Part shown: piece by piece, positions 21,768 to 34,300 of the stretch
How positions within the stretch are numbered: the first letter of the stretch is position 1
Layout of the letters: the number at the start of each line of letters is the position of its first letter
Assembly (NCBI GenBank): GCA_963678705.1
Contig: OY783204.1
Location: 26,670,759-26,734,758, forward strand
Direction: 5' to 3'
DNA from: Panorpa germanica
Lineage: Eukaryota; Arthropoda; Insecta; Mecoptera; Panorpidae
DNA length: 64,000 nucleotides
Notes under the pieces: generated by a model
The model's input: the letters and a program-made list of their open reading frames with translations, nothing else
Told to the model about the DNA's origin: nothing
The model's database searches: none
Program-made: the position numbers and the translations under genes

Positions 21768-24700
21768 TCAATACTGTTTTAAATTCGTCTTCTTCAAAAA
21801 GGTATTAAGTAGAGGCAACCCATTAAAACTGGTTAATTGTTGAGCTGTGCCATATAACAGCAAAAGTACAAGAATAGTTGCCTGCATAATAACATAATGT
21901 GATATTGAAGTTCCAATATCGAGCCAAGATCCCCAATTGCGAACAAGAAATAGGAAATGCAAGCCCATCAAATCACTAAAAACCAACCCTGCCAAAAATA
22001 AGTTTTCAGTCGAAGCCTGCAATAATATTACATTTAAGAAATCATAATAATGTACTTATATAATTGCAATGATTATTATACTTACTCTAACGACCACATT
22101 TATAGCTCTGCAGTAACATGAGACTAGAAGAAATGGAACCAATGTTTTAGCTATTATCAAAGCCGCCATTGTAAATGGGGCAAACACAGCTACAAAACAT
22201 CGCACCCAAGTTGGATCGAAAGAGCTCAAAGAAGCGATATTTCCAGTACCAAAAAAGCATAGCACAATATAAAATAACTATTTTATAGTCAAGGAATATA
22301 TAAATTGCTGACATGGTATTTATAAATAATGAAAAAAAAAATACATAATGCATTTTTAAATTTATAAAAGTAGGTCACTCGTTGATTTTATGAATTCAAT
22401 TAATACATTATGCTAATTTATTAAGGATACAAAGAAATATGCTCTGCGAAAATCAGAGCTGTCTACCGCTTGTTTAGAAGAATAGTTATCAATACAACTT
22501 TCGTTAAATGAAATTTTATTTAGCTGAAACAAACAGATATATGTTAATTATATATATTTATTTTAAATAATTACGCAAAAATATCTTACGTTTAAAGTGG
22601 GACGCTGTAACACTTTCATTTTTAATTTTCTTGCATTAAAATGCTCTAATTTTAACCACAATCCTATGTGCATATATAAAGCTATTAAAAACAATGGTTC
22701 ATGTCCAACAGATAGTAGAATGAAAGGAGCTGCAAAACCTTTTACAATACTTGATAATCTTGTGGTTATAGTACAATCAGAAAAAAGAGCCGATAATGGA
22801 GATGCACCTTAAATAATAATAAAATTATTTATAATTTAGTAAATAAATAAAATATGTTGATATGTTATGAAAAATATTACCTAAGATAGTCCAAGCAATA
22901 AGCTTACTTATCATTACAACAAAATCAATTGTGGAGTATATAGTCAAATACACAACAATAGCAGATAATATCAACAGAATCGATTGAAAAACAGCAAAAC
23001 GATTGTATGAGTAGTATATATCTTTAATAGAAATTGCTACCCATATAAAAGCACCTAATAATCTAGAAATGAAATAATATATATGTTATAACAAACTTAA
23101 AATGATTCTTAATTAAATAATCAAAAAAATTATTACAATAATGTAATATTTCCATCTCTTCCCACAATTGGCATAGCTGGAAATATAACTAAAGCCATGC
23201 AGCTTAGAAACCACTCTAGTTTTAAGGATATAGGAGCATTTTGGTTATTATAAACCTCCCACAACGCTATACATACTACTCCGATGCTTAAAGTATATCG
23301 ATAAAAAAAGGATAACACCTGAAAATTTCAAACATTAGTAAAGGAAAAGATCTCAATATATTTATATTAAATAACTTACTAATATTTCTACACCGACTGC
23401 ATAAATAATACCTTGACCGATTAAGGAGCATAAATTGAATGTCGATATATTTTTTGAAATATATTTGAAGCTGTTTAAAATGTATTGCCATAAAAGGATT
23501 GGTAAACTGCAGTAAATATACATTTGAAATGGAAGAGCTTGTACTGAAACAATACAATATAAAATATAAGTAATTTACTAATTAAATATTTTCAATATAT
23601 TTATACTCGTATATATAACATACTTACGATATATTAGTGATAAAGTAAACGTTAATATCATTAAAAATATGTAATTAATAATTTTTCTAGAAGAAAAGGA
23701 TTGAGTTTTAAATTTAGTCGGTTCTGCATTTGAATTTGTTACCATTTTACATAACAAGCAGATTATCCATCCTATGAAGGATAAAGATATACAAAACAAC
23801 AACAAGGATTGGTAATAAGTATGATAATAATTCAATCCTTCTAAACTCAATTCCAATAATCTTCCACTCAATGAAATCTAAAAGAAATAATAAGTTTTGT
23901 ATTAAAAGAAAATAATGCTATTATGTAACTTAAAACATTGCCGAATACTATAAGTTTCTTTCTGGATATGATAAGACTACAGAAAAACTAAATATTACTT
24001 TCAAATCTATTAAATATATCAAGGTTTAAACGTACTGCATCTTCATAAGACCCCTTTCTAATAAATTTTTCGGTGTCTATTTCAAATTCCATTATCTTCT
24101 CTTTTGGTAATTTCAAGTAAGGTCTGTGTAGTGATGGTAACATACCAACTTCGGTTAATTCTATTTTCCGTTTTAGTTGTTGTGCAACTTGTAACGCATT
24201 TGCAAGATAAGCTTCAGCCATATACTTTTCCGAAGTGTTTAAATAACTTAAAGGTAATGAACCCTAAAAATGAATTACAATAAATATATGTTCTCATAAT
24301 TCTCAATGAATAACTAATAAAACTTAAAACGTACCACAGAATTAACTGGTGTGCTTGTTCCTATTAATGCAGCCATCAGAGGAGCTGCATCGGCTTGATC
24401 AATATCATTTCTACGCGCATCATCTACTATCCAATTTTTAGGACTATCCTCTGATAGATAACTACTGTATTCAGATTTATCACTTGGTCCATTAATTCCA
24501 GCACCCCATGCAATAAATGGAGTCTCGGTTTCATGCGAACTTCCAGAACCATGGGAACCTATTTAAAACAACGTCTTATAATTGCAATTATGCAATTCTA
24601 TTCACTTTAACAAGAATTTAAAATTTACCCCAGTCAGTCATTCCATGGTCTGATGTGAATATATAAGCTGTTTTCCCATCGCGGTTAAAAAATTCTTCAA

Positions 24701-25634
24701 ACATATTTTCTGCCTCTTTTATACCATCATCAACTACCTTTAAATTTGCTGCGAATTTTCTGTAAATTGAAATGTTTTTTCAGTGAAATATACTTTTAAA
24801 TATATTTCTTTATTTATTTATGTTACGCATACCCTGACTTCGGTTTATGTGTATGACCTGAAGTATCGAGACCCAATAAATGTAAAAAAAACACAACCTT
24901 GTCTTGATTTACTTTCTCATATAAAGATTTATTTGTTTTAGCATTTTTTAAGAATAGTTTTACGTTATCAAAAACCCATTTGTCTAACAGAGAAGTGTCT
25001 TTTCTTCCGGAGAAATCTTCTTCTTCATGACTATAGTAATATGTATGTACCCGATCTGGAACAGCACCTTTTGCAAACATAGGAAGAATATCAGGACTTC
25101 CCCAACTCCATGTTTGTTGACTGCGATTAAATATTGAATCAAAATCAACAGGATTTTCCTGCCATCCTCTTGCAACTGCGGATGGATCTTCATATAGACC
25201 AGCAATTAAAGCTACATGCCCCGGTCGGGATTCCGTAGGCACATGAGTATGTGATACACCCCATGTACCTCTTTTAGTAATAATAGACCTAAAATTTTAC
25301 ATATTATAATAAGTAACAGAAGCTTTTAGTTTACTCTTATTTCATACAAAAGTGAGGTTATGTTTTCTCTTTTAAATTAAGTTTCAAATCTTTAAAGAAG
25401 CAATTAGTAAAACCTTAGATATGATGCTGTCCATGATTTGCCCTTATTGACACTGTATAAAGAATCAGCTCGTAATCCATCAGAAACAAACAAAACCAGA
25501 CGTTTTGCCGGGGCTCCTGTCAAATCATTACGTGGAGTAACTCCTGTCACAACAGGTGATTTGAAATATATATCAAAAATTGAAGCTAAAAACACTAAAT
25601 GCACCAAAAACCCAATCACAATTACCCACTTCAT
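21768..25634 (-). CDS. PIGN: GPI ethanolamine phosphate transferase 1 (PIG-N)
   Basis: ER multipass enzyme that adds ethanolamine phosphate to the first mannose of the GPI anchor precursor. Thirteen exons: 25414-25634, 24833-25288, 24629-24759, 24335-24558, 23999-24263, 23628-23840, 23380-23543, 23137-23318, 22881-23062, 22590-22807, 22431-22523, 22086-22277 and 21768-22016. They sum to 2790 bp (929 aa; human 931). The N-terminus has a signal-anchor-like hydrophobic segment, then the alkaline-phosphatase-type lumenal domain: [10 protein letters not shown] (metal Asp about 52), VPTESRPGH with the nucleophile Thr near 92, [11 protein letters not shown] and [13 protein letters not shown]. The rest is multi-membrane, with FFGTGNIAS and [15 protein letters not shown] as in the human protein. 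The exon 6 acceptor is at 23841-23842, not the earlier AG near 23878, because only the former keeps phase and gives the conserved KGLNYYHTY. Confidence 0.96.
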
Positions 25635-25978
25635 ATTAATATAGATTGAAATAACTTATTTCCACTTAACTTTTATTATAAAAACCATTTCTAGTATTTA
25701 CATAAACATTTTTATTGATAACAACTATTGAAAAATGAAGCCATAATGACATAATGCGACATCTGTGTTTGACAATACGACGGTAATAAAAGTCTGAAAA
25801 TTGTGAAAATGCGGTATGTCATCGGTGTGTTGTTTTACTTTTAAAGTAATTTAAAATATTATTTATAATTTAAATAAAGTGGAGTAAAGTGTATTTGTAT
25901 GAATGAATTGTCATAATTTGACATAGAAAGTGATTTAGCTCTATTATCTTTACTATAATTTAAAGACATTTATACAAA
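25635..25978. promoter_or_regulatory. Bidirectional promoter region of PIG-N and PIG-U
   Basis: Only 344 bp lie between the two divergent start codons, so both transcripts must start here or use upstream non-coding exons overlapping the neighbour. The sequence is AT-rich with no obvious TATA box; ATGACATAATGCGACATC near 25745 is the most GC-varied part. The shared region suggests co-expression of two GPI-pathway genes. Confidence 0.6.
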
Positions 25979-27615
25979 ATGATTTTGGAATATGGAGTTG
26001 CAGGCGTTATCAGATATTTATTATTAAAATCGTCGTATATGCAATCAATTGCTGATAGAGTTGAAGTTTCAACTCCGATAAACTCATGGAAACGAGGTAA
26101 GACTTGCCAAGAAATCTATTACAATAATAATTAATTTTTTTCTAATATAATGATATTTTCAGTGATGGAAGGAGCTTATTTATACAAAGAAGGTGTAGAC
26201 CTCTACGAAGGGGACATGTTTCACGAGTCACCTTTAATCCTTGTTAGTGCATCTTGGATATTAACAAATTTCCCTAGCATTCTACCATCACTGTTTGTCC
26301 TATTTGACCTTATCACAGCATTTATACTTTCGAGAACAGCTAAACACTTTTCAAATGAACTGGTACGGTGCACTTTATAGTATATTTTCAGAACAGTTTT
26401 GATTATTTGTTATCAAACATATTTATTACAGGCAGAACGTCAAGAAAAAAATAAACACACTTACGCTGAGGATATATTGCAGTCACTTTTAAAGCCAGAA
26501 CAATTAGACATGGTCCCAATCTACGTAGCAACTGTTTATCTGTTTAATCCATACACAATACTTAGTTGCGTTGGAATGACTACAACCGTAATTACTAATC
26601 TATTTCTTGCTGTAACATTTTACAGTATGATCAAAGGCTGGAGAATACTCTGCTGCATTACACTAGCGCTAGCATCTATACAGAACATGTACTCCTTGAT
26701 GCTGATTATTCCAGCGTCGATGTATATATCAAAACGGGCACAAATCAATTGCAAAATTTGTAGTTCTGCTAGAACTACAATTTTATTTTTAGCTTGTGTT
26801 GCAGGCTTTACTTGGGTGTCCTACTACATTACAGGATCGTGGAAATTCTTAGACTCTACTTATGGATTTGCGTAAGCCAACATGAGATACATCTGATATT
26901 AATTAAATATTGGAATCTATATTATGAAATCATTTTTTAGATTGAATGTTCCTGATTTAAGACCAAATATTGGATTATTCTGGTACTTTTTTACTGAGAT
27001 GTTTGAACATTTTCGATCTCTCTTTATCAGCGCATTCCAAATTAACGCTTCAATACTGTACCTAGTACCTCTATCTTTGCGACTGCGAGATGAGCCCATG
27101 TTACTTGCAACTAGTCTTACAGCTCTGGTAGCAATATTTAAATCATATCCTAGCCTTGGAGATGTTGGATTTTACTTAGCATTATTGCCAATGTGGAAGC
27201 ATTTGTTTAATTGTAAGTTCTAACTAGATTTATATATAAATAATATAATCGAAATTAAAATATATATATTATTATTTCAATTTTCTTTAGATATGCAACA
27301 AGGCTTCATTGTGGGCTGCTTCTTTCTCATCACTTCCATATTAGCACCAACGGTTTGGCACCTCTGGATTTATAGCAGATCGGCAAATGCAAATTTCTTC
27401 TTTGGTGTTACTTTAGCTTTTGCTACAGCTCAAGTAAATGAAAATATGTACTTACTCTACAATATTTGTTGAAGCTTTACTAATAAATACTCTCCTGTTT
27501 GCAGATTTTCTTAGTCACGGATATACTATTTGCTTACATAAAAAGAGAATTCTCGTTGAAGAATGGAATGTCGAGAACAATTGGAGGCAAACCAGCCAAA
27601 TTAGTATTGGAATAG
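25979..27615 (+). CDS. PIGU: GPI transamidase subunit PIG-U
   Basis: Membrane subunit of the ER complex that transfers the GPI anchor to proteins. Six exons: 25979-26096, 26163-26362, 26432-26871, 26941-27212, 27291-27433 and 27505-27615. The total is 1284 bp (427 aa; human 435), all junctions GT-AG and in phase. Family landmarks are MEGAYLYKEGVDLYEGDMFH (first lumenal loop), the YVATVYLFNPYTILSCVG membrane segment, and the highly conserved block around VPDLRPNIGLFWYFFTEMFE across the exon 3/4 junction. FKSYPSLGDV and VWHLWIYSRSANANFF follow. The hydrophobic multipass profile matches the family. The start codon is preceded by AAA and gives MILEYGVAGV, aligning with the usual family start. It is divergent from PIG-N. 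Confidence 0.96.
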
Positions 27616-28287
27616 TTTTTTTTATGTTAATAACACATTAGACAAATAAAAAAAAGTTCTAAAATGAAAACATGTTTTTTTGTACAATATAATAATAATA
27701 TAATTAAGCCATTAACCTATTTTGATACATAGTTTATCATAATCTTACATAATAGGGGAGTCAGTTGAACAATCACAAACACACTAATGCATACAAAATA
27801 TTAATAAATCTCACTAAAAACTAATTCTCTATAATATGAAGATTAAAAATGTACAAATATAAGAATGCTTGAGCATTGGAAAATCTTTTACATTGAATAA
27901 AAGATCAATTTAAAACATGGCCCGTTGGCAAATAAATTATAAAAACATAAATCGATTACAAAAATTCGCTTTTCTTATATAAGTGGCAAAAATATAGAAA
28001 GAACAATATATTTTTTATTAGACATTAATTTTGGCGTCATTGTAGTGTGAGATTTTTATAGTGGGGTGGATATTTTTTTTTATTTAATATAAAACAAGAT
28101 GATGGCACACTGAGAGAGTTGCTTCAAATTCAGTTACACCAAATATTTCTTTTTAACATAAATATTATCCTTCTCTCTTTTTTTTTATCACTCACACTGA
28201 AACATTATACACATAAAAGTGCCATTATTTCGGCTAGTGACAAAAATCACCATTGTCGGGCTGGGTAAAATCTTTGTCAGTTCAGTG
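27616..28287. other. Convergent 3' regions of PIG-U and the septin gene
   Basis: 672 bp hold the 3' UTRs of the two converging genes. AT-rich, no repeat or frame recognised. Confidence 0.5.
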
Positions 28288-28339
28288 TTAGAAAAGTCCT
28301 TTCTTCTTTTTATCCTTTTTATCTTTCCCATCCACAGCC
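28288..28339 (-). CDS. pnut: Septin standard last exon
   Basis: Follows a TTTCAG acceptor, completes a Glu codon with the preceding exon (ending GA at 31321) and encodes [16 protein letters not shown] then a stop. The Lys-rich tail is nearly the same as in Drosophila Peanut, which anchors the gene assignment and its 3' end. Confidence 0.93.
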
Positions 28340-31300
28340 CTGAAACAACATTAAGTGAGCAATGAGCTTTACAATCTTTAAACGGTGTATTCTAAAAAGG
28401 GAAACGCACTGAGCGTTGCGTGTTAAAACAATCTTCCAGTTTCCGAGTTAGCCAAAGTGAATCATGCCGAATTTAGACAGTCTTCTTCCGGTGTTCTTAC
28501 TAAGGGTAGCATAGAATCTAGAATATCACAATATTTGTTTAATGTTCAAATGCTGTCCTCCACCCAGTGCGTTTCCGTGTAGATACAAAAAGTACTATAT
28601 ATACAAATGTTACTACAACGGATTATGGTATGAAACAGATGAATTTTATTGATAAAATTAAGTACAAATACAATAAATTTATAACAAAAAGTAAAATGAT
28701 ATGTTTCAATGGTCCACGTTTACATATGAAATGAATTATACAGATAATGTATAATCAATAATGTAAAATTTTGGGTCGTCTATTACCAGAAAAGTTGGTG
28801 AAATCAAAACTACACTACATAAAAGTTTATTTTAAGTAAAAGCATTTATGATAAATAAAAATTAAAAAGTTAACAAGCAAGCTTATTGTACAATAAAATA
28901 ATACACAGCATTTTTTTGAGTATTGGCGATTAGTCCATTTTGCTTGCATCATATTGAATAATGCAGTTAGAACAAGCGATGCAGCGAGCGGGTTGAATTC
29001 ATGGAGATGTGGATGCTGCGTTAGTCTCGATCAGGGGGTGCTAGTGACATCGGGGGACGGTCTTGAGCTGTGAAGCTGGTGTGACGACGAAGTAGGGAGC
29101 CCAGGCCTCTCTTGGAGCGTCCTTCGGAGCCCTCAGATCCCCGGGAAGTCACAGACATCGTCCTGTTTGTCACCAACCACACTCACAACACGTATGTACA
29201 ATTGGGTGACCATCTTAATATATTTTCTTATGGGACTTACATATATGCATCACATCTCGTAACTAGATTTGCTCGTATAATATAATAAAAAAATAAATAG
29301 ACTCTTTGTTTAATACTGTTAAAACATATTGATATAATCCCATAAGAATATATAATAACGATAGTAATATTATAGTTAGTATCATTAAAAAGTTATTAGG
29401 CAACTGGATTAAACACATACTAATTTTTGTTAGTAAACACATTTGTTTTGATCCAGTTTGGCACTGTAACATTTTTATATAAGTCATGCATATCATAAAA
29501 AATGTCATGCCAAAATTAAAAATGTCGAGCTCAAAGCGGAACGAAATCTAATGACTTTCATATCTTAAGGGCTCCTGGATTAAATCAAAAGGTCAACGAT
29601 AATACATATTCCCTAGGGAATTGCTTTGTTTCAAATGATTGTTGTTGCTTTTAGATATATTTATATAAAAATTGAAAATATTTTTAAAATATCGATATTA
29701 TAAATGACTAGAATTTCGAAAAACAAGTCTGAATATAAATATAATTTAACAAATATATGAATAACAACAACAATCATAAACATTTTAGGCATTCTAAACA
29801 ATTTATTTATTGAAACAAGCTTTAATTAGGTTACAGTGTGACATGACATGGTAAATAATTGAAGATATGCTAATCAAATAATACCTACAACAGGGTGTTA
29901 TTGTGTAAATATTATTATTTGTTATTTCATAATTTAAAAAATTTCGTAGCTGTTTATGAGTAGAACTTAAAACTTTAGAAATCATTTCATTTGAAATAAT
30001 TCTGTAGCTTATTTAAACTGAAATAAATATTTCTATTTAGTAAAGAATGCAATATACTATTTCTTAATTGAAAGAATATAAGCTTTGATTATTTGAGTAA
30101 TTAAGCATAACTATTAACTATCTTTATGAAAGAAGAGTTTGTAAATTTTAAGGCTTATACAGTCTAAAAGCACTGCGCTTTCAATATAAGAATTATCACA
30201 GTTCTATAAATACTGGTGTAACTTATACTATATTAAAATATTTTGGAAATTGATATAAGGGAAATTCTAAAAAAATAACTATGTATACTGTTATGGTAAG
30301 TGTTTACTTATCAACAAGGAAAGCATCAACGCATTGGATTTATTAAATGAAACGTAAAATAGAAGCGTAAATGAAGACGTACGCAGCGGTTTCTATTTGT
30401 TTCCGGCACCGTTACCTTTTCACAACAAGGGCTGCTTTTTCAACCGATCCCATCAGTAAAATGCTGACGATATCGATAAAATAAACACAATTATACTCCA
30501 ATACATACAGACACTACTGTATACGACTTTCATCCCGCTTACTTTCTCTTCCATGTTTTATTTTATAAATCCAATGCGTTGAGTGATCTCCATGCTGATA
30601 AGTAAATGTTTACCATTAAGCAGACGATTCTAATGTAGCTTAATAGCATAATTCTCAAGTTCGACTTGAAATTTATTTAAATGTATTATATTTTAAAGTT
30701 ATGCAGTAGTACTACTACTTGACTTTGTATGTTATATTCTAGATTGCTAAAAAAGGCAGTACAGGTTTAGGTGGAGGTAATCGACTATGTTGTTAAAAGT
30801 GGACATTTTAAAGAATAGAATCAATATACAAGCAGCACACAGGGGTTTCAGTCTGTGGTGGATTTTCAAATGCATTATGAAAAGATTCAGAGGAACTGCA
30901 AGCCAACAAACCATTCCCCTCGCTAGAAAATAAATAAGCTGTCAAAGAGTTACTTACAAGAGAAATAAAAATGAAAATACAAAGAAAGCTAAAAACCAAG
31001 AAATAAACCAACGTAAAATAAAGTGTGTAATTGACGTTCAGAACGTAAAAGTCATTCAATCAAAAACAAATGAAACGGAAGAAGAATCTAAAATAAGAAA
31101 AAATATTCAAAAATAATTATGTAAAAATATTTTTACATATGATTTTACGAAAAATTTCAGTACGAGGACGTATATAGTATTCAGCTGTGGAACTTTAAAT
31201 ATTAATAAAATTGAAGACGTTCTCGCAATAAAATTTTAAATAAAACAATTGCACATTTGATAAAAGGAACATAAATAGCTTATAAGATAAAATAGATGGA

Positions 31301-34300
31301 AAAATTGTAACTAAACTTACTCTTTACTATTGGCCTCAAGCGATCGTCGTCTGAGTTCTTCCAATGACACACCGTATTGCGTTTCCCATTGAGTTTTTTC
31401 AGACTCAAACATTTTACGTTTTTCCTCTAGTTCTCGAGCTTGTTGTTCTAAAGCTCTCCTAGTAGCGTCATGACGTTTAACTAGTTCAGATTCGGAATCA
31501 CGTAGCTTTTGTCGCTTTTCTTTCACTTTCATTTCAAACACCTATATTATATAATTATTTATTATTAAATTCATAAATATCTAAAACACGTTTAATATGT
31601 ATTATTTTACAGACCTGCTCCATTTCTCCTTCCATTTTTTTCATTTTGTTGTCATGTTCTCGTTTTTCCTCTTCCATTTGGGCCAGAGGATTTCTGTTAA
31701 AATTAAAAACATTTAAAAAGTCGTATAGAAATGCAACTGTGTTTATTAAAAAAAATAGCGCAACGCCTAATGAGAAATGCCTGATAAAATAATATGCATA
31801 TTTGTAAATAGAGTTGATAAAATCAGCTACTGACTCATAGTTTAATTATTATTATTTATACATAATTACTGTTTCAACATTGCTAAAATAAAATTAAGTG
31901 ATATAATGCTTTCTTTGTATAGTTATAAACGATATAGCCTTATAACTAAAGATGTTCCTTTTTCACGATCAAATTAAGTCTTAATTTGAAATTCAGTCTT
32001 GGTTTAAAACGTGTATTTAAGGTATCTGGTACGCAGATGATTTAAACTAACATTCAACTTTATGTTTTTGCACCTTGTAAAATTTCTTAAGAAACCCTTT
32101 CTTGAAGAAATAAAATAAGATCCCTTTAAATTAAATATTACTTGCATTTTATTACTTGTACTACTGGTGGCATACGTTTACGTAAGTAAAATTGATTACG
32201 TTAAAGAGGTAACTTTTGTTATGGTAATAGAAGATATAAATGCGCATCTTTTTTTAATTTTCATATATGGTGAAGCTATTTATTTATAAAAATTGTCATT
32301 ACTAATTAAAAACAGCAGCATTTTTAATTAAATTTATTAAATTAAGAATAACTTTCATTATACAGTCTATGTTTATATCACTTTTCATAAAAAAATAACA
32401 TTGTTTTGTTTGAAATAAATAATAAACTTTCGTCAACAGTGTAGAAAATATGCCTAGCAACAAACAAGGGGCTATATATTTCAAAATACAACACGGTAAT
32501 ATTTAAAGCGAAACAAGCAGTGGCAGATCAGGCGGCAGCCGTTTAATTCGCTTCTGACAACAATTATTATAAAATAGAATACAAAAATATTTGCACTATA
32601 TCAGAAGAAAGGGGTTGGGGATTAAGGGAAGAGTAACAACAGGGCAACAACTTTTTCTTATTAGAAAATATTTTATAATAGCTTACTGCTTTCTACTTGC
32701 TTAATATTATTCATAACATAAATTTTATACTTGTTTGAAATTCGGCTTGGTTTTCCATCGGTTCCTAAGCCGGCTAATTTTCGGCATCTGTAGTTTTCAT
32801 AGTGGACACTATTTGTTACGTCTTTCAGGTCTTGCAGATGTGTTCTGATTATCATATTTCGTAGTGCAATGAAATCACAGTGTTCTAAATTTTCCACTAG
32901 AATAGAAAATATAAAATGGTCAAACTTTTATAGTTCTATTACTAAATCAAATATGGAAAAACATGCTTACTTTCAACAATGCCCCACGGATACTTTCTGC
33001 CTCGAATTTCTTTTCCATCAATAACAATGGTGCTCGCTCCAACAACAGCAAAAGGTACTTTAGACCTAAGTTGACGTTGTAGTTTAGCCTCTTCTTCTTC
33101 TTCATTAACTTCGGGAAATTCATAAATTTTGATTTTATGTTGTGCAATTTCATTTAATATTTGTTTTTTAAATTGTGCGCATTCCTCTGGCGTCATTGTA
33201 TCAGCCTTTGCAATTACAGGTATTATATTTACTTTGTCACATAATCTTTGCATAAATTCTACGTCTAATGGTTTTAAACCATGTCCTGTTGGAGCAACGA
33301 AATATAAACAACAATGGACTCGAGTATCTGGTTGACAACGTCGAGTAACTCGGGATTCACCATCTAAAAACTCTTCGTATTTTGATTCAACAAAATTTAT
33401 TATAGGAACCCAACTGAAAATAAAAAGGGGCTTGTTAGTTTTTCTTTTGTCTACTGAAGATACTAAAAACTTTCATCGAGCAGTTCTCTTCATTTGGGAG
33501 TGGAATGACAGAAAGTTTAAGAAGATCTAATTGTTTTATTAGTAAAAAATATCTATACGCGTCCCGAAAATGCGAATCAAATATGTTAAATAAAATGTAG
33601 TAAGTACCAATTGCTGTTATCCACAGCATCTCCAAATCCTGGGGTGTCGACGACTGTCAAAGTTAGATTGACTCCGTTTTCCTTCATAAGAACTCTGCTG
33701 GTTTCAACAGCAACTGTTTTCTTAACTCTTTGTGATGGACCAGGATGCTGTTCTGTGCTGTAGACATCAGATAAAAACATCGAGTTGATCAATGTTGATT
33801 TTCCGAGGCCTGATTCACCTAAAGAATGATAATTATTGTTAATATAACATCTACTCTATTTCTTATAAGATCAGCTACAATATGGACGTAGTATTTCAAG
33901 CAGTTTCGTTGTTATTACTTTGACATTAACCAAAAGTCAAACTTATTTATATGTATATAGTATATAACTTTATATTAGTAGCATAAAGTTCATGTTAATA
34001 TGGAAATGATTCAATTCAGAAATATGCCCTCGTTAAATTCAGCATAAAAAATAAAAATAAAAGGTTACGCTAAAAAATATGGGTAATGTTTTTGTGGCAG
34101 CTGCAGATATACGCAAAATAGCGTAGGAATTCTGGGACATGCAAATAATGGACTTGTGGTGGAGATATAACGTGTAGGAGGAGTTGCCTTCCACAGGGAA
34201 TTAAGCTTGTAACATAAACCAAGATATGTGTCATGCTATAATTTTGGGACAGTCTGGTTGAAAAAGGTATAACATGAGCTAAACGTTAGTGTTTAATTTA

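Larger units (their letters stand above)
28340..31320. other. Last intron of the septin gene
   Basis: About 3 kb of AT-rich intron (measured to the standard last exon). Apart from the alternative last exon at 29021-29162 and the Harbinger-like miniature element at 30294-30615, nothing was recognised. Confidence 0.5.

Noticed and set aside
22597-22812. Plus-strand frame of 71 codons
   Set aside because: Antisense shadow of PIG-N exon 10, which fits in phase on the minus strand.
23841-23877. Extending PIG-N exon 6 upstream to the AG at 23878
   Set aside because: It joins out of phase with exon 5, while the inner AG keeps phase and restores the conserved KGLNYYHTY.
32673-32730. Reading the septin exon through to the stop at 32673 as the protein end
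   Set aside because: A GT donor at 32730 continues in phase into the conserved [13 protein letters not shown] exon.
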